The notes beneath the pieces are model-generated. The model ran no database searches. It had not been told where the DNA came from and saw nothing but the letters and a program-made list of their open reading frames with translations. Shown here piece by piece: positions 47,235 to 57,579 of a stretch of 64,000 nucleotides of DNA. Source of the stretch: Streptococcus sanguinis. GTDB taxonomy: Bacteria > Bacillota > Bacilli > Lactobacillales > Streptococcaceae. The first letter of the stretch is position 1. The number at the start of each line of letters is the position of its first letter. The stretch covers positions 1,922,001-1,986,000 of the forward strand of contig CP040556.1 in assembly GCA_013378335.1 (NCBI GenBank), read 5' to 3'. A program made the position numbers and the translations under genes.

Positions 47235-49568
47235 TTACTTAAAGATCACAATCGTCGCGCCGCTGCCGCCAGCATTTTGCGGGGCATAGCCAAAGGACTT
47301 GACGTGCTTGTTGCGGCGGAGGTATTTTGTCACCCCTTCACGGATGACGCCGGTCCCAATACCGTGGATAATATCCACCTGAGCCATGTTATTGAGGAGG
47401 GCCTGATCGATAAAGGCATCCAGCTCTTCCATGGCCTCTTCATAGCGTTTGCCGCGCAGATCAAGTCTAGCTTTGGGTCCAGCAGTATTGGCCCGCTTGA
47501 CCACATTAACCTGCTTGCGCTTAGGCTGCTGCTCCTTTTCAGCCTTGAGCAAGTTAAACTCCTGCTCTTCTAGAGTCATCTTGATCAGACCGATCTGAGC
47601 TTCCCAACGGCCGTCTTTGAGCTGCTTGACCAAGGTTCCTCGCTGACCATAGCTGGTGACTAGGATATCATCTCCCACCTTGGGTGCCCGATTTTTCTTG
47701 GCCTGCTTGAGCACCTTATTTTTTGATAAATCAACCGTTTCAGGAGCCAGCTTTTTGAGCTGAGCCTTGGCCTCGATAATCTCATGCGGTTTGAGACTGG
47801 ACTTATCATGGAGATTTTTGAGAATGCTCTCACTCTCTGACAAAGCCAAATCAACGATTTCCTGGGCTTCCAAGCGCGCCTTATTGAGCTCGGTTTCCTT
47901 TTCTCGGTTAAACTCATTGTAAAGTTTTTTGAGGGCTCGGTTAAATTTGAGATTTTCCTGCTCAACCTCACGGATATTATCCAAGCGCTTGCGGCTTTCC
48001 AGCGTCTGCTCCTCTAGGCGCTCAATGATTCGATTGACATCACTGTCTGTGTCAGTCTGCTCTTGGGCATGACGGACGATAACTTCTGCCAAGCCCAAAC
48101 GTCGAGCGATTTCAAAAGCATTGGAGCGGCCAGGCACTCCCTGCATAAAGCGATAGGTCGGCCTTAAACTATCTGTATCAAATTCCATGCTGGCATTTTC
48201 TACCCAGTCCGTCTCAATCCCATAGGCTTTGAGCTCAGGATAGTGGGTCGTCGCCATGGTTTTAATCTGTCTTAGCCGCAAATCTTCCAAGATAGCAATA
48301 GCCAGAGCTGCACCCTCCTGCGGGTCAGTCCCGGCTCCCAGCTCATCCAACAGAACCAAACTCTCGCTATCAACCTGCTCTAAAATAGAGACGATATTGG
48401 TCATGTGACTGGAGAAAGTCGACAGGCTTTGCTCAATGGACTGCTCATCACCAATGTCTGCAAAAATCTGACTGAAAATCCCGACGCGGCTCCCCTTGTC
48501 CGCCAGAATCGGCAGGCCTGACTGGGCCATGATCTGAGCCAACCCCAAGGTCTTCAGCATGATGGTCTTACCACCCGTATTAGGACCGGTAATGACAATC
48601 TCTGTCAAGTCTGACCCAAAATGCAAGTCATTAGCCACTGCATTTTCAATCAGGGGATGACGGACACTGAGCAGTTGGATATCCTGCTCCTCCGACAGGT
48701 CTGGCACCACCGCTCCCGTCTCTTGCATGAAGCGGACCTTGGCACGCACCAGGTCCAGATGTCCGATAATCCAAGCATTGTTGGCAATTTCAGCTGCATG
48801 GGGACGGAAGAGGTCTGATAATTCCTGCAAAATCCGCTGAATTTCATAACGTTCGTCCGCCCGACTGCTGGCAATTTCTTCGTTGAGATTGACAACTGCT
48901 CTAGGCTCGATATAGACGGTATTGCCGCTGGCTGAAATATCGTGAACCACACCAGAAATGCGGTTACGATAGGTATTTTTCACAGGCAGCACATTGCGGC
49001 CATTCCGGCTGGCCACTACCTGATCCGCCAGCATCTCTCCCTTGGTTTTGAGAATCTCTTGGAGGATTTCCCGCACCTGGTTTTCATTTTCTTGAATTTT
49101 TCGGCGGATACTGCTCAAACTCTCGCTGGCAAAGCTTTCAATAAAGCCGCCATCATTAACAGCTTGCAGACTTCCTTGCAGCTTAGGGAACACAGCTAGA
49201 TTATCAAACAGACGGTCTAGCTTTTCCAAGTGCACATTTTCCAAGTCCTCATAAAAGGACTTGAGCTCCTGAGTCACAGCCAAGACGCGCTTGAGTGCCA
49301 AAAACTCCTCAATATTCAAGTCGCTCTCCAGCTCCAAGCGCTTGGTCAAGGCAGTAATATCCTGAGTCGCGGCCAGACTAAAGTGCGGATGCTGCACAAA
49401 AATCTGCTGCATATCTGTCATTTCCAGAAAAGCCGAGGCCACCGTCTCCTTCTTGCTAGTCGGCAAAAGCAGGCCCAGCTCCAGCTGCCCCTGCTCGGTC
49501 AAAAGATAGGGAGCAAAAAGTTCTTTAATCTTGCTAAATTCTAAGGTTTCTAAAATCTTTGTGTTCAT
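47235..49568 (-). CDS. mutS2: MutS2 endonuclease/ribosome-rescue ATPase
   Basis: 777 residues. MutS core with Walker [11 protein letters not shown] and Walker [21 protein letters not shown], a long coiled coil ([20 protein letters not shown]), a KOW-like segment and a C-terminal Smr domain ([40 protein letters not shown]). Lacks the mismatch-recognition domain. Known roles are suppressing recombination and sensing collided ribosomes. Follows zapA and cvpA on the same strand, the common order in streptococci. Confidence 0.95.
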   Translation of the reverse strand: MNTKILETLEFSKIKELFAPYLLTEQGQLELGLLLPTSKKETVASAFLEMTDMQQIFVQHPHFSLAATQDITALTKRLELESDLNIEEFLALKRVLAVTQELKSFYEDLENVHLEKLDRLFDNLAVFPKLQGSLQAVNDGGFIESFASESLSSIRRKIQENENQVREILQEILKTKGEMLADQVVASRNGRNVLPVKNTYRNRISGVVHDISASGNTVYIEPRAVVNLNEEIASSRADERYEIQRILQELSDLFRPHAAEIANNAWIIGHLDLVRAKVRFMQETGAVVPDLSEEQDIQLLSVRHPLIENAVANDLHFGSDLTEIVITGPNTGGKTIMLKTLGLAQIMAQSGLPILADKGSRVGIFSQIFADIGDEQSIEQSLSTFSSHMTNIVSILEQVDSESLVLLDELGAGTDPQEGAALAIAILEDLRLRQIKTMATTHYPELKAYGIETDWVENASMEFDTDSLRPTYRFMQGVPGRSNAFEIARRLGLAEVIVRHAQEQTDTDSDVNRIIERLEEQTLESRKRLDNIREVEQENLKFNRALKKLYNEFNREKETELNKARLEAQEIVDLALSESESILKNLHDKSSLKPHEIIEAKAQLKKLAPETVDLSKNKVLKQAKKNRAPKVGDDILVTSYGQRGTLVKQLKDGRWEAQIGLIKMTLEEQEFNLLKAEKEQQPKRKQVNVVKRANTAGPKARLDLRGKRYEEAMEELDAFIDQALLNNMAQVDIIHGIGTGVIREGVTKYLRRNKHVKSFGYAPQNAGGSGATIVIFK

Positions 49569-49622
49569 AATTTTCTTTTCTAGTAAAAAAGAACCCAGCT
49601 AGCAGGCCAACTGAGTCGTCTT

Positions 49623-50174
49623 TTATCCGATAACTTGATTCACCCAGAGATCTTTGAGGATATTGGATGTGATAGGGGTATACTTGACAATAAAGCGAAT
49701 CATGAAGCTGCTGTTGAGTCGCTCCTGAACCATCTCCATCGGCACCGTCGCTAAAATAGTCAGGCACATTCCCAAAACAAAAATAGAGATGCAAACAGCA
49801 ATGGCTCCGCTGGTCACATTGTACCATTTGGTATCCAGCTTATTGGGGTAGGGAATCAGATTGGCAAAAATCCCAAAAAAGCGCCCAAGGATGTAGACAG
49901 CCGTAAAAATAATGAGATAGGCCAAACCAGCATAAAAAACCTGGTCCAACTGAAAGAGCTGGGAGCTAGGGAAAAAATAGGTCGAAGAGCCCTGAGTCGC
50001 ACTGGCATAAGGCACCCAAAGGCTGATAAACTTAGCCAAGCTCTTATAAAAAGCTCCAGCCACCAGCATAGAAACCATAGTTGCAGCAGCATAATAGCCC
50101 TGCAGAACAATACCACGCGAGTAGCCAATATAAAAGCTCCAGGCCAATATTAGTAAAATAACAATAGAAAACAT
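49623..50174 (-). CDS. CvpA-family membrane protein
   Basis: 183 residues with four membrane helices, starting MFSIVILLILAWSFYIGYSR with the GLQ-type first-helix pattern of CvpA. The family is named for colicin V production, but in Firmicutes the function is unclear. GAGGAG precedes the ATG. Part of zapA-cvpA-mutS2. Confidence 0.87.
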   Translation of the reverse strand: MFSIVILLILAWSFYIGYSRGIVLQGYYAAATMVSMLVAGAFYKSLAKFISLWVPYASATQGSSTYFFPSSQLFQLDQVFYAGLAYLIIFTAVYILGRFFGIFANLIPYPNKLDTKWYNVTSGAIAVCISIFVLGMCLTILATVPMEMVQERLNSSFMIRFIVKYTPITSNILKDLWVNQVIG

Positions 50175-50184
50175 TATTTCTCCT

Positions 50185-50475
50185 CTATTTACCTGACTTT
50201 TCTCTCAGCTCACTGAGCATTTTGTGACGAAAATCTTCTAGTTCTTTTTCCTTGTCGTCAAACTCAATCTCGCGACTGAGCTGGGTAGATAGGCTATTGA
50301 CCGCCAGCAAAATCGCCAGGACTTCATCATCTGCCGCAGGCATCTGCTCTTTGATAGCCTTGTATTTTTCCTTTGCTACCCGTTCTACTTCTTCCATAAA
50401 GAGATTATCGTGTTCTGTTGTTAGAGTTAAGGTCTTGTTTCCAAATGTAAATTTATATCGATTCAAATTTGCCAT
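50185..50475 (-). CDS. zapA: Cell-division protein ZapA
   Basis: 96 residues: N-terminal beta hairpin (NRYKFTFGNKTLTLTTEHDN) and C-terminal coiled coil (ILLAVNSLSTQLSREIEFDD). ZapA bundles FtsZ filaments at the division site. Starts the zapA-cvpA-mutS2 unit, divergent from rnhC, with which it shares a 188-base promoter region. Confidence 0.88.
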   Translation of the reverse strand: MANLNRYKFTFGNKTLTLTTEHDNLFMEEVERVAKEKYKAIKEQMPAADDEVLAILLAVNSLSTQLSREIEFDDKEKELEDFRHKMLSELREKSGK

Positions 50476-50663
50476 AAAATCACCTCATTGTATTATATCA
50501 AAAAAGAAGCCCTTTGTCAGTTATTAAAACACTTGGAACTAGACTGGGACTTTCTTTTTCATCTTTTTTGACATTGTAAACAGCGGTGTTCTCCTACAAA
50601 ATTTTTGTAGGTTTTTCAATCTTATGACTTTCGACTTTTCCTTTTTATGGTACAATAGGGGGT

Positions 50664-51554
50664 ATGGAAAGTATCACCCTCAGTCCCAAACAGCAAGAAA
50701 TTCAGGCTTTTGTTAAGAAATATCAGAGCCAGCTGGCTCCCAGCAAGAACCCACATATTCAATATTTCTTTCGGCTGGATCAGGCGACGGTCAGTGTCTT
50801 TAGCTCCGGAAAAGTTCTCTTTCAAGGGGCAAAAGCTGCTCACTACGCTGGCTTTTTTGGCCATCAAGCGACCAAGACCAGTTCTAGTCTTGCTTCTCAG
50901 AATTTTGCCCTCATTGGGACGGATGAGGTCGGAAACGGCTCCTACTTTGGAGGTCTAGCCGTCGTAGCTTCTTTCGTCACTCCAGACCAGCACGACTTTC
51001 TGAGAAAACTGGGCGTTGGTGATTCTAAAACCTTGAACGATAGCAAGATTCGCCAACTGGCACCTGTCTTGAAAGAAAAGATTGCCCACCAAGCTCTGCT
51101 CCTATCGCCAGAGAAGTACAACGAAGTCATCGCTTCTGGCTACAACGCCGTCTCTGTCAAGGTAGCCCTGCACAATCAAGCTATTTACCTACTGCTGCAA
51201 AAAAGCATCAATCCCGAAAAAATCGTCATCGATGCCTTTACCAGCCAGCAAAACTACAATAAATATCTAAAGCAGGAAAAAAATCATTTTCCAAATCCGG
51301 TAAGTCTGATTGAAAAGGCTGAAGGAAAGTTTCTAGCTGTTGCGGTCAGCTCTATTATCGCTCGTGACCTCTTTCTGGAAAATCTAGAAAATCTCAGTCA
51401 AGAGTTAGGCTATACCCTGCCTAGCGGAGCCGGAAGCAAGAGCGACAAAGTTGCCAGCCAGATTCTTCAATCCTATGGAATGGCCGGTCTGCAGCATTCT
51501 GCTAAACTCCACTTTAAAAATACTGAAAAAGCACAAAAACTTCTAGAAAGGTAA
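50664..51554 (+). CDS. rnhC: Ribonuclease HIII
   Basis: 296 residues. The N-terminal TBP-like substrate-binding domain spans about residues 1-75. The catalytic part begins [20 protein letters not shown] (Asp87, Glu88), followed by [10 protein letters not shown] and [15 protein letters not shown]. Removes RNA from RNA-DNA hybrids. Starts at an ATG preceded by AGGGGG; lepB follows after 3 bases, so co-transcribed. Confidence 0.95.
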   Translation: MESITLSPKQQEIQAFVKKYQSQLAPSKNPHIQYFFRLDQATVSVFSSGKVLFQGAKAAHYAGFFGHQATKTSSSLASQNFALIGTDEVGNGSYFGGLAVVASFVTPDQHDFLRKLGVGDSKTLNDSKIRQLAPVLKEKIAHQALLLSPEKYNEVIASGYNAVSVKVALHNQAIYLLLQKSINPEKIVIDAFTSQQNYNKYLKQEKNHFPNPVSLIEKAEGKFLAVAVSSIIARDLFLENLENLSQELGYTLPSGAGSKSDKVASQILQSYGMAGLQHSAKLHFKNTEKAQKLLER

Positions 51555-51557
51555 CCT

Positions 51558-52187
51558 ATGAAAAAATCAAATACTGCTGTTGTCATTCTCAAAGAATGGG
51601 GCCTCTTTCTCTTCTTCATCTCTGTCATTATCCTGTCACGGCTCTTTCTCTGGTCCCCTGTAAAGGTAGACGGCCACTCTATGGACCCTACGCTGGCTAA
51701 TGGGGAATACCTGCTTGTCCTCAAACATCAGTCTATTGACCGCTTTGATATCGTCGTCGCTACTGAGACAGACGATGACGGAACGACCAAGGAGATTGTC
51801 AAGCGGGTCATCGGTATGCCAGGTGACACTATTCAGTATGAAAATGATACTCTTTACATCAACGGTAAAAAAACAGATGAGCCTTACCTGACGGACTACA
51901 TCAAGAAATTTAAAGAAGACAAGCTCCAATCAACTTACACTGGGGACGATTATGATGATAATGGTGAGTTTTTCAGGAAACTCGCAGCTCAGGCTCAAGC
52001 CTTCACTGTTGATAGTGAAGGCAGCCCTGTCTTCACCGTCAAGCTTCTGGATGATGAATATCTGCTTCTAGGTGACGATCGGATTGTTTCCAAGGATAGT
52101 CGCCAAGTCGGTACCTTCCAAAAAGAACAAATTCAGGGCGAAGCCAAATTCCGCTTCTGGCCGCTGCTGCCCTTTAAGACCTATTAA
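51558..52187 (+). CDS. lepB: Signal peptidase I
   Basis: 209 residues. One N-terminal membrane helix (residues 13-32), catalytic Ser41 in VDGHSMDPTL, catalytic Lys82 in EIVKRVIGMPGD, and the box E sequence LLGDDRIVSKDSRQVG (where the usual NR is replaced by RI). It removes signal peptides of exported proteins at the outer face of the membrane. Coupled to rnhC; recD2 follows. Confidence 0.95.
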   Translation: MKKSNTAVVILKEWGLFLFFISVIILSRLFLWSPVKVDGHSMDPTLANGEYLLVLKHQSIDRFDIVVATETDDDGTTKEIVKRVIGMPGDTIQYENDTLYINGKKTDEPYLTDYIKKFKEDKLQSTYTGDDYDDNGEFFRKLAAQAQAFTVDSEGSPVFTVKLLDDEYLLLGDDRIVSKDSRQVGTFQKEQIQGEAKFRFWPLLPFKTY

Positions 52188-52246
52188 GCATACCGAACTC
52201 AGTTGAACTTCAGCTGAGTTCGTTTTAAAAGAAGAACCTATAAACT

Positions 52247-54613
52247 ATGGAATTTTACTTTTCAGGAACGATTGAACGGATTATTTTTGAAAATCCCAGC
52301 AACTTTTTCCGCATCCTGCTCTTAGATATTGAAGATACAGATGCCGAGGATTTTGAAGATTTTGAAATCATTGTCACCGGCTCTATGGCAGATGTCATGG
52401 AAGGCGAAGATTACACCTTCTGGGGCAGTCTTGTCCAGCACCCCAAATATGGCCAGCAGCTGAAAATTTCTCGCTATGAGCGAGCCAAACCCAGCAGTAA
52501 AGGCCTAGTAAAATACTTCTCCAGCGACCATTTCAAGGGCATCGGGGTCAAGACTGCTCAAAAAATCGTCCAACTCTACGGAGAAGATACCGAGGATACC
52601 ATTGACAAGATTTTAGCAGAGCCGGAAAAGCTGACTCAGATAAACGGCTTAGCAGCTAAGAACCGCGAGGCCTTTGTCTCCAAGCTCAGACTCAACTACG
52701 GGACAGAGATGGTACTAGCCAAGCTGGCAGCCTACGGCATTCCCAATAAGCTGGCTTTTCAAATCCAGGATACCTACAAGGAAGAAACGCTGGATATTGT
52801 CGAAAAATATCCCTATCAGCTGGTAGAGGATATTCAGGGGATTGGCTTTAAAATCGCTGACCATCTGGCAGAAGAACTGGGCATCCAAAGTGATGCCCCT
52901 GAGCGTTTTCGGGCTGGCCTTGTCCACACCTTGCTGACCCAGTCTATGGAGCGGGGAGATACCTATGTTGAAGCTCGTGATTTACTGGAGCATACCATCG
53001 AACTCCTAGAAAGTTCACGCCAAGTGGAGCTGGACCCTAGTCTAGTCGCTGATGAGCTGGCTCATCTGATTGAGGAAGATAAGGTCCAGAATGTCGATAC
53101 TAAAATCTTTGAAAACAGCCTCTTCTTTGCTGAAGAAGGAATAAAAAATAATCTGATCCGTCTACTGGAAAAAGGCAAGCAAGATTCTTTCGATCCAGAT
53201 AAGATTACTGCGGCTATCCAGCAAGTGGAGGAGAACTCCGGCATCTCCTATGACAGTATCCAAAAAGAAGCCATCCGTCAGGCTATCAATCAGAAGGTCT
53301 TTATCCTAACCGGCGGACCGGGCACTGGAAAAACGACCGTTATCAACTGTATCATCGCAGTCTACGCCCAGCTTCGCGGTTTGGATCTGCGAAAGGTCAA
53401 TGATCTGCCTATTCTGCTGGCGGCTCCCACTGGACGTGCTGCTCGGCGCATGAACGAATTGACTGGTCTTCCTAGCGCCACTATCCACCGCCATTTGGGA
53501 ATGACTGGAGATGATGATACCAGTCATTTGGATGATTATCTGGATGCTGATTTTATCATCGTGGATGAATTTTCCATGGTGGATACTTGGCTGGCTAATC
53601 AGCTCCTCAGCAATATCTCCTCTCAAACCAAGCTCTTGATTGTCGGAGATGCGGACCAGCTGCCCTCTGTCAGTCCAGGTCAGGTACTGGCGGACTTGCT
53701 GCAGATACCGACTATCCCACAGACCAAGCTGGAAACCATCTATCGGCAGAGCGAAGAGTCTACAATCGTCACACTGGCCAGCCAGATTCAGAAGGGCATT
53801 TTACCAGCAGACTTTACAGAGAAAAAAGCGGATCGCTCATATTTTGAAGCTAGAAATGAGCATATTCCGCCTATGATTGAGAAAATCGCTAGCGCAGCCA
53901 TTCGCAGCGGTATCCCAGCTCAAGATGTTCAGGTATTGGCACCTATGTATCGGGGGCCAGCCGGCATTGACCAGATTAACAATCTTATGCAAAATCTCAT
54001 CAATCCTGTAGAGAAAGACGAGCTGACCTTTGAAGCTCCCGACTGTCAGTATCGCCAAGGAGATAGGGTTATCCACTTGGTCAATGACGCTGAAAGCAAT
54101 GTCTTCAACGGTGACTTAGGCTATATCAGCGACCTACTGCCTGCTAAGTTCACCGACTCCAAGCAGGACGAGCTAACCATTGACTTTGATGGCAATGAAC
54201 TTGTTTATCAGCGTAGCGAGTGGTACAAGATTCGCCTAGCCTACGCCATGAGCATTCACAAGTCTCAGGGCAGTGAATTTCCGGTGGTCATCTTGCCCAT
54301 CACCAAGAGCAGTCATCGAATGCTGCAGCGCAATCTCATCTACACCGCTATCACCCGCGCCAAGAGCAAGTTGATCCTACTTGGGGAAAAAGCAGCCTTT
54401 GACTATGCCGCCAAAAATACTGGAACCGCCCGAAAAACTTATCTAATCGAGCGCTTTGGCGACCTCCCGCAAGCTGAAACTAATATCCACAATCCTGTGG
54501 ATAAAATGAAAGCACCTGTGGAAAACCATGTCCTGACTAAGGAAAATTTCCTGAAAATCGACCCCCTAATCGGCCTGACCGAGGAAGATATCCACAGTAT
54601 ATTCAGCACATAA
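52247..54613 (+). CDS. recD2: RecD-like DNA helicase RecD2
   Basis: 788 residues. N-terminal OB-like and helix-hairpin-helix part (KGIGVKTAQKIVQLYGEDTE, INGLAAKNREAF, IQGIGFKIADHLAEELGI), then SF1B helicase motifs: I GGPGTGKTT, II IIVDEFSMVD, III LLIVGDADQLPSVSPGQVLA, and VI region YAMSIHKSQGSEFPVVILPI. It acts without RecBC in DNA repair and replication-fork maintenance. The upstream ribosome binding site is weak. Third gene after rnhC and lepB. Confidence 0.95.
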   Translation: MEFYFSGTIERIIFENPSNFFRILLLDIEDTDAEDFEDFEIIVTGSMADVMEGEDYTFWGSLVQHPKYGQQLKISRYERAKPSSKGLVKYFSSDHFKGIGVKTAQKIVQLYGEDTEDTIDKILAEPEKLTQINGLAAKNREAFVSKLRLNYGTEMVLAKLAAYGIPNKLAFQIQDTYKEETLDIVEKYPYQLVEDIQGIGFKIADHLAEELGIQSDAPERFRAGLVHTLLTQSMERGDTYVEARDLLEHTIELLESSRQVELDPSLVADELAHLIEEDKVQNVDTKIFENSLFFAEEGIKNNLIRLLEKGKQDSFDPDKITAAIQQVEENSGISYDSIQKEAIRQAINQKVFILTGGPGTGKTTVINCIIAVYAQLRGLDLRKVNDLPILLAAPTGRAARRMNELTGLPSATIHRHLGMTGDDDTSHLDDYLDADFIIVDEFSMVDTWLANQLLSNISSQTKLLIVGDADQLPSVSPGQVLADLLQIPTIPQTKLETIYRQSEESTIVTLASQIQKGILPADFTEKKADRSYFEARNEHIPPMIEKIASAAIRSGIPAQDVQVLAPMYRGPAGIDQINNLMQNLINPVEKDELTFEAPDCQYRQGDRVIHLVNDAESNVFNGDLGYISDLLPAKFTDSKQDELTIDFDGNELVYQRSEWYKIRLAYAMSIHKSQGSEFPVVILPITKSSHRMLQRNLIYTAITRAKSKLILLGEKAAFDYAAKNTGTARKTYLIERFGDLPQAETNIHNPVDKMKAPVENHVLTKENFLKIDPLIGLTEEDIHSIFST

Positions 54614-54616
54614 ATA

Positions 54617-54667
54617 AAAAGGCTGGGACAGAATTAAATTTTTTAGTTCTGTCCTATCGCCTTTTTT
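54617..54667. terminator. Terminator between recD2 and TetR gene
   Basis: GGACAGAA (54626-54633) pairs with TTCTGTCC (54647-54654), extended by an outer AAAAGGC/GCCTTTTT stem; T run on the plus strand. It overlaps the 3' edge of the convergent TetR gene. Confidence 0.82.
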
Positions 54668-55305
54668 TATGCCTTATTTTTCTGGCTAAAAAGCTGCAGG
54701 AGCTCGTCAGTAAAGATATCCATGCCGACCGAGGTCATCATAAACTGCAGAAAATGGAAACGTTCTGGCAGTTTTTCAGGATCACTTTCAAAAACGGTCT
54801 CATGCATCCAAAAATTCACCAGCAGCAGAAAAACTTCTGCAGCCTCTTCCGGATACTGGGTCTGAAGGGAGCCATCTGCCATCCCTTTTTTGATAATGTC
54901 ACTGACCAGAGGGGCGCCTATCCGCAGATTGTCCCGCATCATGGTCAAAATAAAACCTGCATCCTGCTCGTACTCATCCACAATGCCGTCCATGGCCCGG
55001 GCTGTCTGACTTTCCAGATTGGACTTGAGGATGGTTTGCAGCTGCTCCCTGCCGGTCAGATTTTCCGTAGCCTTGAGCCACTGCTTCATCTCTTCTTCCA
55101 TCAGCTCCTGCCGACTCCTCATCACCGCCAGGACAATCTCATCTTTTGACTTGAAATGATGGTAGATAGCCCCCTTGGAAATGCCTGCCGTCTGAGCAAT
55201 ATCCTGCATACTGGTCTTTTCGGACCCCTTTTGGATAAAGAGCTGGGTTGCTGTATTTAAAATTTTTTCTCTCATGGCCTGGGATTTGTCTTTTCGCTGC
55301 GCCAT
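54667..55305 (-). CDS. TetR-family regulator
   Basis: 212 residues. HTH region ILNTATQLFIQKGSEKTSMQ and DIAQTAGISKGAIYHHFKSK. AAGGGG precedes the ATG. It lies next to two CPBP genes on the same strand. Two near-identical CCGNNTGGTCGG-type operators occur upstream of the CPBP pair (57030-57045) and of the small membrane protein gene (57580-57595); I infer that this protein binds both. A typical sensor of membrane-active or hydrophobic compounds, ligand unknown. Confidence 0.9.
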   Translation of the reverse strand: MAQRKDKSQAMREKILNTATQLFIQKGSEKTSMQDIAQTAGISKGAIYHHFKSKDEIVLAVMRSRQELMEEEMKQWLKATENLTGREQLQTILKSNLESQTARAMDGIVDEYEQDAGFILTMMRDNLRIGAPLVSDIIKKGMADGSLQTQYPEEAAEVFLLLVNFWMHETVFESDPEKLPERFHFLQFMMTSVGMDIFTDELLQLFSQKNKA

Positions 55306-55380
55306 TCTGTTCCCCTTTGTTTCTAATATAGCTTTATTCTACCAAAAAAGCCGGAGAAATACAAAATCATAAAAATATCT

Positions 55381-56130
55381 TTAAGCCTTGTCTTGCTGAT
55401 CCCTTTGATACCAAAGATAGATACTGTAAGCCGCCATCAAGATATAGCCTAGGAAAAAGAGGGGATTTTCCGTTCCCTTGCCTACAAAGATGGCTTCGCC
55501 AATGGTATTAATGAGCCCATGAAAGAGGACACAATAGAGGACAGACTGACTGACCTTGTAAAGAGCTGCCAGCCAGAAACGGGCGAGCAGGCAGGCGGCA
55601 GTAAAGACTAGAAAAGAAGTCCCTGCCTGACTGCTGCCGGGGGTAAAGAAGAGGGGCAGATGCCAGACAGCCCAGATTAACCCAGTTGCTACAGTTGCTA
55701 AGGGAAAGGGCAGAAGCTTTTCCAGAGTCGGCTGCAGGAAGCCCTGCCAGCCAATCTCTTCATTGCCGCCTGTCAGAAAAGTCGTCATGAGAAAAAGCAG
55801 AGCAATCCTGAGGGGGCTAAAACCAGGCAGGAGCGGGCTCCAAAAGACCAGAGAAAGGGTATAAAGAATTGTAAAAATCAAGAGATAGCCCCAGGTCCCT
55901 TTTCGGGCAAAGCGGATAAAAGAAAAGAGCTCCCTGAAAGATTTTCTTAAAACAACTTTGGCCCCCACAGCCGGGCCAAAAGTACCAGCGATACTTAGAA
56001 GCTGGGAAATAACGGGAATCCTCAGGAAAGTGGAGATCAGCCAGGCAGACCAGCTAATGCCAAAAGTCCAGAGCAGAAAGACTCCGATTTCTTTGACAGA
56101 AGAGCGATTTCCAAGGTTATTAGCCTGCAT
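55381..56130 (-). CDS. CPBP-family membrane protein (Abi/CAAX-like), motif variant
   Basis: 249 residues, about seven membrane helices. CPBP motif 1 is present as GGNEEIGWQGFLQP: the two Glu are kept but the Arg of EExxxR is Gln. Motif 2 is WAVWHLPLFF and motif 3 FHGLINT. The change may impair protease activity or be tolerated. Its start overlaps the end of the upstream paralogue by 11 bases, so the pair is translationally coupled. Members are implicated in bacteriocin self-immunity or membrane protein processing (family knowledge). Confidence 0.85.
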   Translation of the reverse strand: MQANNLGNRSSVKEIGVFLLWTFGISWSAWLISTFLRIPVISQLLSIAGTFGPAVGAKVVLRKSFRELFSFIRFARKGTWGYLLIFTILYTLSLVFWSPLLPGFSPLRIALLFLMTTFLTGGNEEIGWQGFLQPTLEKLLPFPLATVATGLIWAVWHLPLFFTPGSSQAGTSFLVFTAACLLARFWLAALYKVSQSVLYCVLFHGLINTIGEAIFVGKGTENPLFFLGYILMAAYSIYLWYQRDQQDKA

Positions 56131-56932
56131 CTTTCTGAACTCCTTTCCGGTTGCCCTTCCAATACCACCAGCCGACCAGCAGGGCGGTCATGAGCAGATT
56201 AGCAGCCTGGAAGCTGAGATACCTTCCGCCATTTGCAGCACTGCCGACAATCGTCACCTGAGCAAAGTTAATGCAGCCGTGAAAGACCATGCAGGCAAAT
56301 ACAGAGGCCGTCTGCTTGTAGAGAGCCGCCAGACAGAAACTGAGCAAGATACCAAAGGAGAGATAGAAGGGCAAAGAAAGCTGACTTTGACTCGTTCCCG
56401 GAATCAGCCAGAGGGGCAGATGCCAGGCCACCCAGACCAGAGCCGTGATGACAGTTGCCAGAGGGAAGGAGAATTTTTTCTCCAGAGCCGGCTGCAGGAG
56501 GCCCCGCCAGCCCAGCTCTTCGTTCCCGCCTCCAAAAAAGGTGACAAAGATCCAGCCCAGAGGAAACATCAGAACGGCATTGAGCGGCGGTAATACAGGA
56601 TTGGCGATAAAAAGGGTCAAAACCCGAACCAGACAGAAGGCCAGCATATAAATCCACCAGCCCTTAGCATGAGAAAAAATAAAGTCCAGCATCTTCTTAG
56701 GATGAGAAATTTTGAGGCTGATAAAAGTTCCCAAGGTCGGTCCGGAGCCACCGATGAAAAAGAGAGCATAGCCCAAAGGCTCAGACCCGCTGGTCAGCTT
56801 CAGGGTGGCTAAAATATACAGAATCAGCCAGGAACCCCAGCTAATACCAAAGGTCCAAGCTAAGTAAGGCCAAATATGCTTGGGTTCTGGCCGTACATGT
56901 GTTTGTGTGTTCATACGATAACTCCTTATCAA
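56120..56932 (-). CDS. CPBP-family intramembrane metalloprotease
   Basis: 270 residues, about eight membrane helices. The canonical motifs are complete: GGNEELGWRGLLQP (EExxxR), VWVAWHLPLW (His) and VFHGCINFAQ (HxxxN). AAGGAG before the ATG. Paralogous to the next gene. A TATAAT -10 box at 57052-57057 followed by the operator at 57030-57045 drives the pair with a leader of about 100 bases. Confidence 0.88.
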   Translation of the reverse strand: MIRSYRMNTQTHVRPEPKHIWPYLAWTFGISWGSWLILYILATLKLTSGSEPLGYALFFIGGSGPTLGTFISLKISHPKKMLDFIFSHAKGWWIYMLAFCLVRVLTLFIANPVLPPLNAVLMFPLGWIFVTFFGGGNEELGWRGLLQPALEKKFSFPLATVITALVWVAWHLPLWLIPGTSQSQLSLPFYLSFGILLSFCLAALYKQTASVFACMVFHGCINFAQVTIVGSAANGGRYLSFQAANLLMTALLVGWWYWKGNRKGVQKDAG

Positions 56933-57029
56933 ATGTAGAATAGCGAAAAGTCATCCGAAAACTGGACAAAGGCATCCTTTACTCTCAGTCTTTCAGATGA
57001 TTACCTGTTTTGAAACGCATATTTTTAAA

Positions 57030-57057
57030 ATCCGACCATTCGGTTTGTTTTATTATA
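57030..57057 (-). promoter_or_regulatory. TetR-type operator and -10 box of CPBP operon
   Basis: Read on the minus strand: TATAAT (57052-57057) then AACCGAATGGTCGGAT (57030-57045). The operator lies just downstream of the -10 box, a repressing position, and shares AACCGNNTGGTCGG with the site at 57580-57595. Confidence 0.65.
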
Positions 57058-57231
57058 AAAAAAAAGATCTGCGCCAAATAGAAAACATAGTCTTTTAGTC
57101 CTTGCTTAAAATAAAAAGCAAAGATAGACTAAATAATGCTAAAAGCTATGTCAGCACCGTTTAGCAACTGCCTGCTGCTTTTAGTTTCTAAGTTGTCCTG
57201 ACTCTGATGCTTAAGACAGGCCATTTCTCTG

Positions 57232-57558
57232 CTACTTGCTCCTTTCCTGATTTTGCAATCGCCGGATATGCCAGAGATTGGAGGCAAGACTCAGACCGCC
57301 TACTGCCATAATACCCAATCCTCGCCATGGGCTAAAGACAGAAGTCAGCAAGCCACCAGCAAGGACAGCATATCCAGCTTTGACTCCCCACTTAGAATAG
57401 CGTATGCCATTCTCACCCTGTGTCATCTTTTCCAGCTGTACCTTACGTTTTTCTGCCTGCTGCTGCAAAAACTCTTTCTGACCTTCCCGCTGCCGATCCA
57501 GCTCCTGATTCAACTTGAGGATGTGCTCGCTTGTTTTTTCTACTACAGATTTCTTCAT
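57232..57558 (-). CDS. Small coiled-coil membrane protein
   Basis: 108 residues. The first half is a charged Gln/Glu/Lys-rich coiled coil (HILKLNQELDRQREGQKEFL, QQQAEKRKVQLEKM), the second half two short hydrophobic stretches (AGYAVLAGGLLTSVF, LGIMAVGGLSLASNLW) and a basic tail. AAAGGAGG precedes the ATG. I recognise no named family. It shares its operator with the CPBP pair, so it is likely part of the same envelope-related response. Confidence 0.72.
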   Translation of the reverse strand: MKKSVVEKTSEHILKLNQELDRQREGQKEFLQQQAEKRKVQLEKMTQGENGIRYSKWGVKAGYAVLAGGLLTSVFSPWRGLGIMAVGGLSLASNLWHIRRLQNQERSK

Positions 57559-57579
57559 TTCTCCTCCTTTCTTTTTAAA

